From: Hyphodiscus hymeniophilus
Taxonomy: Eukaryota; Ascomycota; Leotiomycetes; Helotiales; Hyphodiscaceae
Direction of reading: 5' to 3'
NCBI GenBank assembly: GCA_016508695.1
Contig: VNKQ01000003.1
Coordinates: 1,674,001 to 1,738,000, forward strand
Length of the DNA: 64,000 nt
Below the pieces are notes generated by a model, which saw nothing but the letters and a program-made list of their open reading frames with translations, was not told the origin of the DNA and did not search any database. A program made the translations under genes and the position numbers. Shown piece after piece: positions 47,305-59,259 of this stretch (position 1 is its first letter; each line of letters starts with the position of its first letter).

Positions 47305-48016
47305 ATGGCGGAACAAATAAACGGTAAGCAGGCTTCTCAAGCGATCCCTGCTAGAGAAAGAATGAGTGAAATAAGACAATACCGATTCGGACGGTCCGTC
47401 ATGAAAGGTGAAATGAAGCTACTCCGCCCATTCGACCCCAAGGTCCCTCACCGCCAGATCTGGGCCAACGACAATGACTTCAAGGAGGGAGTCGTCAAGC
47501 TGTACATTCATGAGGTCTTCTGTCTCGTCAAATGGCGCAAGAGAGACAGACACTTCGGAGGCAAGATGATTAGGAAGCCTGACCTCGTAAGTCCTTCCGC
47601 CGTCTTCAAGAGAGGTTCGGCACTGACAAAGTGAATAGACCAGAAACAAAAAAAGCTACTTTCACGTATGTGTTCCATCTTCTCCATTCAAGTCGCTCAG
47701 ATTTGCGTTCTTGCCGGGCAGAAAGATGTCGTAGATCGTTCAAAGCTTTTGAGTGATTGCCGCTCGACCTCTCTGTCTATGTACCTGGGTCTTTCAAATT
47801 TTTGAGCGTTTCAGATACTCTAGCACAAGTTTTATACTCAAATGGTCAACGCTGACTTGATTATAGCATCTCGTTGCTGCCAAACGCTGGATCGCTATTG
47901 AACGTAAGAAGGTCGAAGCAATGGACGAGGGTGCGACGAAGACCACTAATATGGCGGGCATTGAATTCCAGGAGGAATGGCTTGATGCACTCGACGAGAA
48001 CTTCAACGAGGAGTAG
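47305..48016 (+). CDS. Small unknown protein, 152 residues
   Basis: Three exons (47305-47586, 47639-47665, 47867-48016) splice in phase with GTAAGT and GTATGT donors and give 152 residues. I do not recognise the family. The middle (FDPKVPHRQIWANDNDFKEG) is followed by a basic stretch (VKWRKRDRHFGGKMIRKPDLTRNKKSYFH). It ends with a helix-like acidic tail (GIEFQEEWLDALDENFNEE). No signal peptide or membrane helix is present. The 27-nt middle exon (TRNKKSYFH) and the 201-bp last intron are unusual here, so the exon structure is less certain than for its neighbours. The basic composition could fit a nucleic-acid-binding or ribosome-related protein, but this is only a guess. It is convergent with EFM4. 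Confidence 0.65.
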
Positions 48017-48406
48017 AGACAGCATGGATAGGTAGAACTACAGCTCGAGGGTTGGCCAGCAAGGATTTAATGCAGCCAGGATTTCAATGAAATTATTAAG
48101 ACTCACTATCCGTATCTCTCAACGTGATTTATATAGTCGGGAAATGTTCTGAATCAAATGAAGAAACACTCTTGAATTCTCGTAGTCTGAATCGCTCAGA
48201 AATTTGAATGATTTGGGTATTCATCTGAAACTTCAAATGCTCGAGAACAAAGATACCTCTCAATTTCACATCTGAATCGCTGAAACATAACTAAATGATC
48301 CGGAGCTGCTTTGATGACGAAAATACCAAGTCCGCAAGAGTGCCAACAAATTCTCACTAGAGTCTGTAGCATTGCTTCACCAACAGAAGTAGCACCGCAC
48401 CAGGAG
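48017..48406. other. Convergent 3' region
   Basis: These 390 bp lie between the small unknown gene and EFM4, which converge. Nothing coding is seen. It contains loose repeats of GAATCGCT(C/G)A near 48189 and 48276. Confidence 0.5.
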
Positions 48407-49275
48407 TCATCTCAGTGCTCGTTTTCTAAAACAAACACTGCTAATAGTCTGACCCTTCCTTCCCCCGAAACTAAAGCTCTTATACTGGATCTTGTCCACA
48501 TACTCGAGTTCCCCACCCGCGAACCAAGAGCTCAGCTCCTCTTCCGTCCAGTTACAGCTCGTGACTAGAAAGATTCCACCCTCCCTGATCAACGGGAGGA
48601 CCCTCTCCTTATAGCCCTCACATATCCTCCTGCCATTCTCATCCTTCTCTTCGGAGAGACTTATGGCGTCAAAAGTCCCCTTGTCCAGCACGATATCCCA
48701 CCCTTTCTCATTCTCTCCGTCGAGAACAACGCCGGTGGGGGACTGAGTCATGATATCCCACCACTTGAACTCGACCTCCCTTCCCTCTCCCCCAGCGGAC
48801 TGTTTATCCCTCGCAATCCGCCGCGCAAACTCAACGCTTCGTTCCGAGTAATCGACTCCTAGCATCCTACCTCCCCAACCCTTCTGCCCTTCCTCCCCCT
48901 CTTCTTCTTCTCCGTCCGAGTCCTCTCCGCCCTCCCTCAGCCTAAACAGAAAATGCCCATTACCCGTCCCCAGATCTAACAGACTGCAGTTATCCTTCGT
49001 GGCATCAGCGCCCAGTATCCGGGCTTCGAGTATTTGCGACTCGAGGAAGGAGAGCACTTTGTCTTCGGCGGCCGAGTCGTCGAACCAGATCGTGCCTTCG
49101 TCGCTTGGGTCGACAGAGTGGTTTGTGATCTCCGTCGCGTAGAGGCTGTCCCAGCTTTTGGAAGTTAACCAACTGTCTCAGGAGACAAAGGACTGGCAAT
49201 TGAGTCTCACTATTCTTTCGTCCCAAGCGGGGATGGCTCGAGATGAGTCGGTTTTGGGGTAGTGTTGGAGCCCAT
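48407..49275 (-). CDS. efm4: EF1A lysine methyltransferase EFM4
   Basis: This SAM-dependent methyltransferase belongs to the Efm4/METTL10 family and methylates a lysine of translation elongation factor 1A. Two exons (49211-49275, 48407-49154) give 270 residues. The start was set by homology: the frame from 49275 reads MGSNTTPKPTHLEPSPLGTK, then EYWDSLYATEITNH across the 56-bp intron. The longer upstream frame from 49402 cannot join in phase. Motifs are WFDDSAAEDKVLSFL, the SAM site LLDLGTGNGHFLF, WWDIM, the family signature DIVLDKGTFDAISLS, and TSCNWTEEEL before the C-terminus. An acidic insert (EDSDGEEEEGEEG) of about 20 residues sits after the SAM motif. It lies head-to-tail upstream of PP2A-A on the minus strand. 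Confidence 0.92.
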
Positions 49276-49665
49276 AACGAGATTGATTGGCGACTACTTG
49301 TAAGCTTGGGAGGGTTGTTGCCCTGTTATGCTCCGTATTCTTCTCTGTGCTGGTACTTGAGCTGATTGTTTGTTTTGAAGGGAGTTTGGAGTCGCCGAAC
49401 ATTTTCTGCCAGATTTACATTCAGGCGTAGCTAGATCGGTGAGCGGTGTATTTTTAAATATGCATCATGTAGGGGAATTTTATTGCACTGATAGGGACCG
49501 CCGAGATGGCAGGATCACACAATGCGTACAAATGAGATGCTATCAAGAATAATGCGGACTATGCTGGTATTTCTGGTCCCCATCTAGAACAATGAAGAGA
49601 ACGGCTACCAGTTACATTAAGCCCAAACCCCGGATTTTCCCATCATCAATGCTTTATTCTCTCCT
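49276..49665. other. Intergenic, EFM4 promoter side
   Basis: These 390 bp hold the EFM4 promoter and the PP2A-A 3' region. The open frame at 49276-49402 is the upstream part of a frame that does not splice onto EFM4. Confidence 0.5.
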
Positions 49666-51917
49666 CTATGGTGAAGTATTCATCGGCTCACCTGAGATCG
49701 AAGCAGCGGCGGTAGTAGCAAAGAAACGCACATCAACATCATCGTCCTTCTGAAGCTTCTCTAAATTCGGCAGAATTCTCTCCTCGATCAACTCCTGACC
49801 TCGAGCGGATGGTGATAGTGTAGTGCCTAATTTTTCAAGAGAGTAGATTGTACCCTCACTGGGAAGGCGCTTGAGAACGGAGATGAGCTCGGAATATGAC
49901 TTGGCGACGTTGAAGCGGATGTTGGGGATTTCATCAACAACAAGCTTGTCCATCATGGGAAGAATCGAATTCTTGACCACATCGAGACTGACAACAGGTG
50001 CTAGTGTCTGCAGGGAAAGTCAGCATTATCTACCAGAACGAGGAGGAGATAGCCTACACTGATGGCGAAGCAGGTAGTCATTCTGTAGAGGTAATTTGGA
50101 TGCGCTCCCATAGCCATAACCTTGGGGATAATGGCTTCGTTGGCCCATTCGACACCGAAGACTTCGGTGAGCTTCTTGAGGTTGTGTGTAGCTGCTTCAC
50201 GAATAGAGAAAACTGTGTCACCCAACCAGCCCATACAGAGAGCGGAAAGCTTCTCGTCGAAGAACTTGACGCCTAATTGGCTTGCTAAGAGGGGAATATA
50301 CTCTATGATCGCCAAACGAACTCGCCATTGCTTGTCTTCAGCAAGTTGGACGATAGCGGGGAGAAGTGATTGTGAAAGTAGTTCGATACCGATTACTGAT
50401 TATGTCAGCGGGATTTTGCGATGATGTAGTCCCAAGCATACCTTGATTTACAAGCTCAAGTTTCGAGATGATGTGGAGGCGAACATCAGGGAACTCGTCC
50501 TTGAGCATTTGAAGAAACATGGGAAGGAGGTGATCAATAGTTCTGGTGATATTAGCTCATGTTCGTTATTGAAAGTTGAGAGAATGTACTCTTGCTTGCC
50601 CAGAATCGGTGCAAGTCCGCTGATCTGGGTGCCAAGAGCGGCTCGCACGTGTTGGGAGGTATCAGATACGAGATCTTCTACTGTGGTCATGATATCGTTA
50701 AGGAGAGTAGTTCGGTCAACAAGCTTGCAGAAACCTGTTCCTTTTTAGCACAGTCGTGAAGAATTCGAACAATGTCATTACCTGGGATTTGCCCAGCAAT
50801 TGCTGTTCGGACCTCCGCCTCAGTGTCTTTGAGCAACTTCACAAACGCCGGGACAAGATCTCTTGTGACAACTTCATCGTCAACAGCTTTCGCAATCTAA
50901 GGGCAGTCAGCAAAGAATTCCTAGAAATGAGCTAGGGTCTACAGACCTTCTCAAACCTATCAGCAACCATATATCTAACTCTCCAACTTTTGTCTTCAAT
51001 CAAACTCCTCAAGGCTGTAAGTAAAACTCCATGACTGGATTGTTGCTCCTTTGGTACGACCTCTGCAATTGCAATCAAGATCTCTACTGTCAATAACCGT
51101 ACGCTATCTTGATCGTCACCAGCAAGATGTTGAAAGAGGGGTATCATCTCCTCAACAACGATGGTAGCTGGCATCTCCTTCACAAACTTCGCTAGGTTGT
51201 TGGCAGCTTGTCTGCGGACCATAGGAGTCTCGTCATGAACCAGAAGACCGAACTGTTGTCGCAGCTGCTCCTGCATAGGAGGAGTAGCTTTTTTGTATGG
51301 CACATTGTAGAGACCTGTCGCGGAAATTTTCGATGTGAACCAGTCGGCTTTTGAGAGGCGGATTGTGAGGGGAATGAAATATTCTTCGACTTGCTGAGAA
51401 GTTAACTCCTCGCAGATTTTGTTGAGAGACTCGACAGCCTAGATGACTATTAGCGATCTTTTGTGGCTAGTCAACCTCTAACACTTGCCTTCTCTCGCAC
51501 CAAAGGCTCTTCAATGGCAGCCAGGTTCTCCAGCGGCGAAAGAAGGACATGACCCCATTCTGGGCCGCCAACGTATTCAACAAAGTTACCGAGCTCTTCA
51601 CTCAACGCCGTGAGGACTTCATCTTCGTCTTCGACCGATTCTTGAGAAACAATCAGCACGATGGTCACACTTGAGGTGGTGAACATACCATCCAAGAATG
51701 GAATTAACTCGTCCCGAGTGCGTTCAGCTCCCAGAGCTAGAGCAATGGTAGAAAGACGATGTATGGCATTTAATCGTAGGAGTACATCGTCATGCTATCT
51801 CATCGTGAGCAATTCAACCCACAAAGGATCCACACGAAGGCTACCATGTACCTTTAATTCGTCAATGAGCACCGCTATGGGGTAGAGCTCATCAGTCTTG
51901 TCCGGGCCGTCAGACAT
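49666..51917 (-). CDS. PP2A scaffold (A/PR65) subunit
   Basis: This is the structural A subunit of protein phosphatase 2A (Tpd3/PR65 family), which holds the catalytic C and regulatory B subunits. Nine exons (51852-51917, 51689-51794, 51489-51640, 50947-51438, 50782-50896, 50590-50734, 50442-50542, 50058-50395, 49666-50007) give 618 residues of nearly pure HEAT repeats. Typical repeat cores are MVRRQAANNLAKFVKEM, SWRVRYMVADRFEKIAKAV, WRVRLAIIEYIPLLASQLG and SIREAATHNLKKLTEVFG. The introns are 46-57 bp. The third (51439-51488) has a GC donor (GCAAGT) and the fourth (50897-50946) a GTCTGT donor; both are forced by family homology. The protein ends GEPMNTSP. It shares a 655-bp divergent promoter with the Phe-tRNA synthetase gene. 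Confidence 0.96.
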
Positions 51918-52572
51918 GGTGAGATAATGTGAGCCGGATTTGGTGGTAGGTATAAGTATAAGAGAGGGACTGCGCAGTCGGTCTTCGACCTGTTTACTTT
52001 GTGACCTCACTGCGGTTCGTTGATCGCGTGTGTAGGTTCGCCTTGCCTCAGTCGCACCTTTGCGCTCGAGTAGTGTATCGTGGTAAGAGGAGGAGTCGTC
52101 AAGGATATGGAGCACCTGGGCTTATTAGTCAAAGTTCCTGCATGGGTCGTTTCTGTATATTGAATATGGCGGGGGACATCAACCCGCCTGGTGACGAAGA
52201 GCTATTCCAACAAAACTATCTTTCACCGCAAAGATACGCTAGGCACAATTGGACGTACCTGTACAGAATGAGATTATCAGGGATTGTACTGGTAGGCCGA
52301 CAAGTTCGTGATAGGAGTGTAGAGCAGTGAATGGAGTGGAAATGGAGAAGCAATCGTCCTCAAATTGTCGCGGTTCGAGATCCACTTCACGATCTTGCTG
52401 GAAATATTGGAACCTGAGGCTGGAACTTTCCCCACCAAACTTTTTGGTGCAAAGTAGAGTCACAAGTCTATGTTGCGCCTACATCCCCACAACAATTAAT
52501 TCTACACAATTTGACATTTATACAGCTCTTGGGGTCTTCGTACAGGTGGCATACCCGTTTGCGACACTCAAA
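51918..52572. other. Shared divergent promoter region
   Basis: These 655 bp lie between the start codons of PP2A-A (minus) and FRS1 (plus). Short frames (for example 52327-52629) are not supported. Both housekeeping promoters must be here. Confidence 0.6.
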
Positions 52573-54496
52573 ATGCCTACAATCAGTGTAGATAAGGTGG
52601 AGCTCTACAAAGCTTTAGGCCAGGAGTGAGTAGAATGACTAAACTAAGCAACATATCTAACATGCTTACAGATATACCACCGAGCAGTTTGAAGAGCTGT
52701 GTTTCGAATTCGGTATCGAGCTCGATGAAGATACCACAAATCAGGAAAGACCAGTCGTCAATGGGAAGCAAGAACCACCACAGCTCAAGATTGAGATTCC
52801 TGCGAACCGATACGATATGCTCTGCTTCGAAGGCATTGCTCTCATGCTCAACATATTCAGAGAGAAATTGCCATTACCGAACTACAGACTAGTGACGCCC
52901 AAGAGTGGAAAGTTGGAGAAGCTCACGATCCATCCTGATACAGCAAAAGTACGGCCATATGCTTCTGGAGCTATCTTACGGAATATCAAGTTCACGCAAG
53001 AAAGCTACGATTCGTTCATATCACTGCAAGATAAACTCCATCAAAATCTCGCAAGACAACGGACCCTGGTCGCGATTGGTACACATGATTTAGACACGAT
53101 AAAAGGACCGTTCACATATGAGGCTTTACCCCCCAAAGACATCAACTTCAAACCCCTGAACCAGACCAAGTCAATGAACGCGGAGGAGATGATGGCTTTC
53201 TACGAGACTGACCGGAATTTGGGGAAATATCTACACATCATTCGAGAGAAGCCAGTGTACCCCGTCATCTACGACTCGCAACGGATTGTCTGCTCCATGC
53301 CACCTATTATCAACGGCGACCACTCGAAGATCACTTTGAAGACCCGAAACGTTTTCATTGAAATGACTGGAACGGACAGGACGAAGCTGGAGATCGTCAA
53401 CAATATTATGGTTGCGATGTTCTCGCAATACTGTGCTGAACCATTCACAATTGAGCCCATCCAGATCGTGTCAGAACACAACGGCGAGACTCGACAAACA
53501 CCAGATATCAGTCCTCGAAAGGCGGAGGCAGAAGTCAACTATATAAATCACTGCTGTGGCTTGAATGAGTCACCTCAGCGGATATGTGAGCTGCTCACAA
53601 AGATGTGCTACGCAGCCAAGCCCTCGTCAAAAGACAAGAATTTGATCGAAGTCCTGGTACCTCCCACTAGAGCTGATGTCCTCCACCAATGCGATATCAT
53701 GGAAGACGTGGCAATTGCGTACGGCTTCAATAATCTTCCCCGAACATCTCCTAATAAAGCATCCACAATCGCACAACCACTGCTGATAAACAAGCTCGGT
53801 GATATCGTCCGCTTAGAAACAGCAATGGCTGGGTGGAGCGAAGTAATGCCTCTGATCCTCTGCTCCCACGATGAGAACTTCGGCTGGCTCAATCGCAAGG
53901 ATGATGGCCAAACCGCAGTCCGACTCGCTAACCCCAAGACAGCAGAATACCAAGTCGTTCGCACATCTCTCTTACCCGGATTACTGAAGACCATCAGAGA
54001 GAATAAGAAGCACAGCGTCCCCATCAAAGTCTTCGAAGTGTCCGATGTAGCATTCAAGGATGAGAGTCTGGAGCGGAAGAGCAGGAACGAGAGACATTTC
54101 GCGGCTGCGTGGTATGGCAAGACGAGTGGTTTCGAGGTTGTGCACGGTCTTCTAGATCGAGTTCTGCTCATGCTCAAGACAGCTTTCTTAACGCATGAAG
54201 AGGGTCTTCAGGGTAAGAGGCTTGATTATGAGGTCAAGGAGGATCCTACCAAGCCGGATGGATATTGGATCGAGGAGATTGATGAGCCGACTTTCTTCTC
54301 GGGTCATGCTGCCGCCATCTACCTGCGTTTGAATGGGAAGCAAGAACGTATTGGTGAATTTGGTATCTTGCATCCTACTGTGCTAGATAAATTCGAGTTG
54401 AGGTAAGTCCTGTCAAATGGGGATGCGGTTGTCTTGCTAACCCTTATCAGATATCCTGTCAGCACCTTAGAGATCAATCTTGAGGTCTTCTTATGA
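52573..54496 (+). CDS. frs1: Phenylalanyl-tRNA synthetase beta subunit, cytosolic
   Basis: This is the beta chain of the alpha2-beta2 enzyme that charges tRNA-Phe in the cytosol. Three exons (52573-52625, 52672-54402, 54451-54496) give 609 residues, close to the yeast and human lengths. The start MPTISVDKVELYKALG and the splice to EYTTEQFEELCFEFGIELDE fit the family. PANRYDMLCFEGIALMLN belongs to the B1 editing-like region. VLVPPTRADVLHQCDIMEDVAIAYGFNNLP is the B5-type domain, and GHAAAIYLRLNGKQERIGEFG lies near the C-terminus. The last exon adds YPVSTLEINLEVFL. A longer frame from 52817 seen alone would miss the first 80 or so residues. It converges with the myotubularin gene. Confidence 0.96.
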
Positions 54497-54809
54497 TCGT
54501 TTCATTCATCAAACCAGGAAAGGCGAATCAAAACTTTGCGGCCACAAAAAGCATTTAGATTGCATCAATGAATCACATGATTGAGATAGACCGTTAATTC
54601 ATTATCATCATGATAAGCATGAATGTCCCCTCTACCCTAACACCTAAGCTCCTCCTGAAATGCTATGTGGTTTCCTTCTCCCAAACGCCTGTGCCAACCT
54701 CGCGATCCCAGACTTCGCTTTGTTCATCACATCTAAAAAGTCCCAAGCTATAGAAGATCAAAACCTTGGAGATCACGGTAGTCCATCCGGACCAACCCGT
54801 GCTTCGCAA
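54497..54809. other. Convergent 3' region
   Basis: These 313 bp lie between the stop codons of the Phe-tRNA synthetase and myotubularin genes. It contains CATGATT/ATCATGAT-type AT-rich sequence near 54575-54620 and no coding signal. Confidence 0.5.
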
Positions 54810-57245
54810 TCACTGCATCTCAACCTCCATAGGCTGCTTCGAATTAGCAGGGCTTTTACTCCCCGAGGCCCCCTTATCACGTCCGATACCCAGTCCAGCA
54901 ATTCCATCTCTCAAAGTTGCAAAAGCACTCGCGTTACCATGCGAGATTTGACGAGTGGCCGTAGCGTCAGCGTGCCTTTCTGTGAAAGGATTGCTGGGTT
55001 GTGCACCTCCACTAGTAGCGTGGGCTGTTTCAACGCCAGTAAGAACTGGCCCGCTGCTAGGAGTATCTTCGCCACTGCCCAGGTATCGTTCAGTGACTGC
55101 ATTCCGAGGTCCATTCATTTCTTCATCCGTTCGGTTAAACACTTCGTGCCACCAGCGGATATTGTCCAGTTTAGGGAAGATGAGACGTTCTTTGCCTTTC
55201 ACGTGGTCATCGATTTCCGCATCGTATTCCAAGTTGATAAACTCAGCTCTGGGTCCAAAGTCAGTGATTGCTCATCCAATATCTGGGCTATGAGCATGAT
55301 AGAAAGACTTACCTTTTAGACAAGAAATAAGACCATACACTCGTTGTCCGTTCCTGAACCTTAGCATCTAATCGTGATTTCTCATTGTTATACAAGAACG
55401 TTCCATACTGACACGAGTAAAGATGGTAAAGAAGTCTACGTAGGAATCGCTCGTTGAACTCAAACCGTGTAGGGAATTGGCAAAGTAGTTGGTAGGTGGC
55501 ATCCAGAAACTGGTGAAATACAGGGCTGGTTTCCTTAGGTTTTGTAGCTTCCTTATCAGCAAGGCTATCCTTCACAGGCTTTCTCTTGCCACTTGGTGAA
55601 TCCTCAACAGAAAGCATCTCCGCGTCCGGGTCCCCAACCGTTTCCTGGCTTTGGTTGCTCTTATTGAAAAACCGCTTCGCACTGAGCAAGGCGTTCTCAA
55701 GTGCATCCCCTCGCCCTTCTCCACCCCCGCCAGGTTGAATGACAGCGCCAGCAAGAGCATCTTTCTCTGTTGCGAACCACTTGTCGCTGTTGAGAAACCC
55801 AGATCTATGCTGGAACATATGTCCAAAGGAAAGCCAGTCCTTCTCAACTAAGACGATGAATCCATCAATAGTCCTGTAGTATGGATCAAGTAGAAGTTGC
55901 GATAATGCACTCAATTGACTTGTTCGATCCCATCCATCAGAACAGTGTATTAGCACATGAGAATGTTGAATACCTATCTGTCGGGCAATCAGCGATGATC
56001 CGTCGAGAAGTCCAGTAATGTGCTTCAACCATCCACTTTTGGCTAGTTGTTCTCGATTTGGCGGCAGTGGAGAGACATCAGCATCCTTAATCGCTTCTAT
56101 GACTTTATTCAGGGACTCTCTCATCACGTGAATGTTGTCGATTCCCAGGTATGCCTTCGTAGCAAATTTGTAGTTGTCCATATTCTCTGAGCCAAGACCT
56201 ACAGCTTGCATAGCCAAAGCATTCACAGTAGGTCTAGCATCCACAATGAGATTGTGTTGTTGAGCACCATAGATATGCGGTTTGTCCGAGATTATCTCAA
56301 TAGTGGAGGATGCGATCATCTCATCCTCGATCCTTTCTGTCTCTGACGACTCTCCATTTAGACCGGAGGATGGGAGATCTGCTTGGCTGGAGTCGGGACT
56401 GGCTCTAGAGACATTGGAAGAGGTAGTATCGCCTTCGTCCACCTGCGCAGACGCGGAAAAACATGCGCTCACGAGCTTCTCATCCTGAATACTGCGATTT
56501 CCTCGAAGACCAGCCATTGGTTGCGAACTTCTTGTGATCGAGCAGTTATTCACAGGGTGGAGATAAGTGAGTACCGGGATCCGTACTCTCGAACGGTATC
56601 TCCCAGCATAGTTGAGAGTGTTGTCGGAGATTGTTGAGGGAACTGGAAGAAGAGCTGGATATGTAGGAGAGAAGCCGTAGTCTGTATTGATCTTTGATAT
56701 CCTCCATCCCCTATCCACGCCCTTGTCACTGATGCCTTGCCGTTTCCATTCCGCTTTGGCATCATATACGTCCCAGCCATTAATCTGCTTCTCGGGCGCT
56801 TGCGCCTTGTAGCTAAAAGCGTACAGCTTATCAATACTGCCTAGTCTGCAAGTTGCACCCCTAATACTCTCGTACACATCTCTGGCGTGCCGATCCTCGA
56901 CGAAGTTTAATGCTACGAATCTGAAATCGCGCCCTCTTATTCTAATCGACGAAGACAACCCGGAACCAGGCGGAGTTGGTCGAAAAGTACAGTATGATAT
57001 CATAGGATATGCTATCCATGACTCTCTTGTTTTCGCAGGAGTTGGGCGCTTGTCTGAAGGAGGGGTACCCGGAGGAGGGGCAACGATTTGGACGAGAACG
57101 ATATGATGTGGGGTCAGATGCAAAGTCACTTTACTGACTGTTCCACGGCTCAAGACTTGCACATCTTCCACCTAGAACAGTCAGTACAAAAAGAAAGGAA
57201 GGGGTTCAGACCGCGGACCTTGGTTATTCGCAGCTTGTCTGCCAT
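54810..57245 (-). CDS. ymr1: Myotubularin-type phosphoinositide 3-phosphatase
   Basis: This enzyme removes the 3-phosphate of PI3P and probably PI(3,5)P2 on endosomes and vacuole; the yeast counterpart is Ymr1. Three exons (57219-57245, 55313-57171, 54810-55248) give 774 residues. An N-terminal PH-GRAM domain (about 1-130) is followed by GWDVYDAKAEWKRQGISDKG, a standard myotubularin motif. The catalytic loop is HCSDGWDRTSQ, so the CX5R cysteine and arginine are present and the enzyme should be active. FGHMFQHRSGF and SPVFHQFLDATYQLLCQFP follow. Two Ser-rich inserts lie near residues 240-290 and 510-560. The first intron (57172-57218) uses an odd GTCCGC donor to give ITKVEDVQV. A weaker alternative donor/acceptor pair in the same place would give ITKVRDVQV. 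The C-terminal 90 residues are low complexity. Confidence 0.94.
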
Positions 57246-58220
57246 TGTGTCTCAAGTTGCGCTCGAATCAACACCGGCATATAGGTTCTTTTGACATGTC
57301 CAAGTCATTCAGAAGCTAGGAACCTCAAGACTTTACGTACAGGCGCCCGGTTTTAAGTTGTAGATACGTTTTGAGTAGACGAAGAGTTTTGAGTTCCAAG
57401 CAAGAGCGTGGATCAAGCAGGAGCGTGGAAGGTGTCCCGCGTGTCGGTACTTTAAACCTCAGGCATTATTACATATTGTACAAGTCCATCCAATCGACTC
57501 TACTGCCCGTGGCGGCAAGAGCACTAGCATCGATTTTCAATCTGATACTTTGATCGAGGTATAAAGACCGTCATCTGAAGGAGCCTCCTTTGCGGGAATG
57601 TACCTATAACAGTATACTTTGACGACAAGAAGACATTTAATACAGGTTTCTTGAACGTGTCAGGAGAATTTGAAAACTGCCCTTGCGTCCCAAGCAGGAC
57701 TTGCTGGAGATGCCATAATAATCGATTTTGAAGCATAACCATTTAAAGTCTTTGAACAATTCGGATTTGCCAAGTCTTTCCTCCTCTCTTTCTCAAGGCA
57801 AAGTTCCACCTATTTTCTCCTCTACTTGAGATTCCTGAAAGCTTTTGACTTAAGCAATCCGAACCGTCGAAATCTCCCTACACGAATCATGACTTCTGAT
57901 TTGAAATGATTTCGTGTCCGAATCTCTGAGCTTGGGATTTGGCACCACCGATACGGTTCACACTTTTCCAAAGTTGTGATAAGGACATCGATTTAGGCAT
58001 GGCTTTACTAGAAATCTGGAAATGCGGGCATGGGCCGCACTCCTTTTTAAAGTGCATCAAATTTCGATCAAATATTGGAGGGGTCATCACGTGAACTAAA
58101 ATTATGGATTTAGCGAGACGCTGGCTCCCACACTTCACGACCTCCGAATATTCGACTGTGCTAAGATCTATCTCAACCCTTCGACTTCGACTTCACGACC
58201 ACGCAAAACAATTCGCGAAG
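57246..58220. other. Shared divergent promoter region, 1.0 kb
   Basis: The gap lies between the myotubularin (minus) and RPS3 (plus) start codons. Frames of 60-83 codons have no domain. A duplicated GAGCGTGGA(T/A) motif occurs at 57404-57429. The stretch 58150-58200 is rich in CTTCGACTT-like repeats, typical of a 5' leader. Confidence 0.5.
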
Positions 58221-59259
58221 ATGGCATCAGGAGTCCCCGGCAGTGCGATCAGTAAGAGACGCAAGTTTGTAAGCTTTCCAGCGAATTCACCTTTCCTCCC
58301 GACGGCGTGCTGCTGTGACTATAGAATTAAATACTAATTCAATTTCAGGTGGCGGACGGTGTTTTCTTCGCTGAGCTCAACGAGTAAAATTGTTGAATCC
58401 AGGACGAGCAATATGTGCTGACGGGGTTTGATATAGGTTCTTCCAACGAGAGTTGGCTGAGGAGGGATACTCTGTACGCGAATATTATTTCCCAAGAAGC
58501 AATTACTTTACTGACTGGTGCTCCAGGGTGTTGAAGTTCGCGTTACTCCCACCGTAACTGACAGTACGGAACCCTCCAGTCCCATCTCTATGGCTGTAAA
58601 AGCAACTGCTAATTCCTCGTTCTTTTGTAGTCATCATCCGCGCAACCCACACACAAGAAGTCCTCGGCGAGCAAGGAAGACGAATTCGCGAACTCACCTC
58701 CCTCATTCAAAAGCGATTTAAGTTCCCCGAGAACTCTGTTTCTTTGTACGCGGCGAAAGTCCAGAACCGTGGTCTTTCTGCCGTCGCCCAATGCGAGTCC
58801 CTCCGATACAAACTCCTCAACGGTCTGGCAGTTCGACGTGCATGCTATGGTGTCCTCAGATTCATCATGGAGAGTGGTGCTAAGGGTTGCGAGGTTGTTG
58901 TCTCCGGAAAACTACGTGCTGCTCGTGCCAAGAGCATGAAGTTCACCGATGGTTTCATGATCCACTCTGGTCAGCCAGCAAAGGACTTCATCGACTCCGC
59001 TACTCGTCACGTTCTCCTCCGACAAGGTGTCCTCGGTATCAAGGTCAAGATCATGCGTGGATCTGACCCGGAAGGAAAGTCTGGTCCCTCAAAGTCACTG
59101 CCAGATTCGGTCACTATCATTGAGCCAAAGGAAGAGCCAAGCGTTGTTCAGCCAATGTCTCAGGATTACGGTGCGAAGGCTGCGGCTGCTACGGCTGCTG
59201 CTGAGGCTCAGCGTGCGTCGGAGCAACAGGGTGAGGAGCCAGTCGCTGAGGAGCAATAG
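58221..59259 (+). CDS. rps3: 40S ribosomal protein S3 (uS3)
   Basis: This small-subunit protein lines the mRNA entry channel. Five exons (58221-58268, 58349-58383, 58437-58473, 58527-58563, 58631-59259) give 261 residues. The start MASGVPGSAISKRRKF joins VADGVFFAELNE, then FFQRELAEEGYS, GVEVRVTPTVTD and IIIRATHTQEVLG. The KH type-2 domain with its GEQG loop follows. RFKFPENSVSLYAAKVQNRG and SGQPAKDFIDSATRHVLLRQ are highly conserved. The C-terminal tail is Ala/Glu/Gln-rich (AKAAAATAAAEAQRASEQQ) and longer than in animals, as usual in fungi. Four short introns crowd the first third of the gene, a common pattern in fungal ribosomal protein genes. Confidence 0.97.

Noticed and set aside
49276..49402. 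A longer N-terminus for EFM4 starting at 49402
   Set aside because: Its frame cannot join exon 2 in phase, whereas the frame from 49275 gives the family sequence PSPLGTKEYWDSLY.
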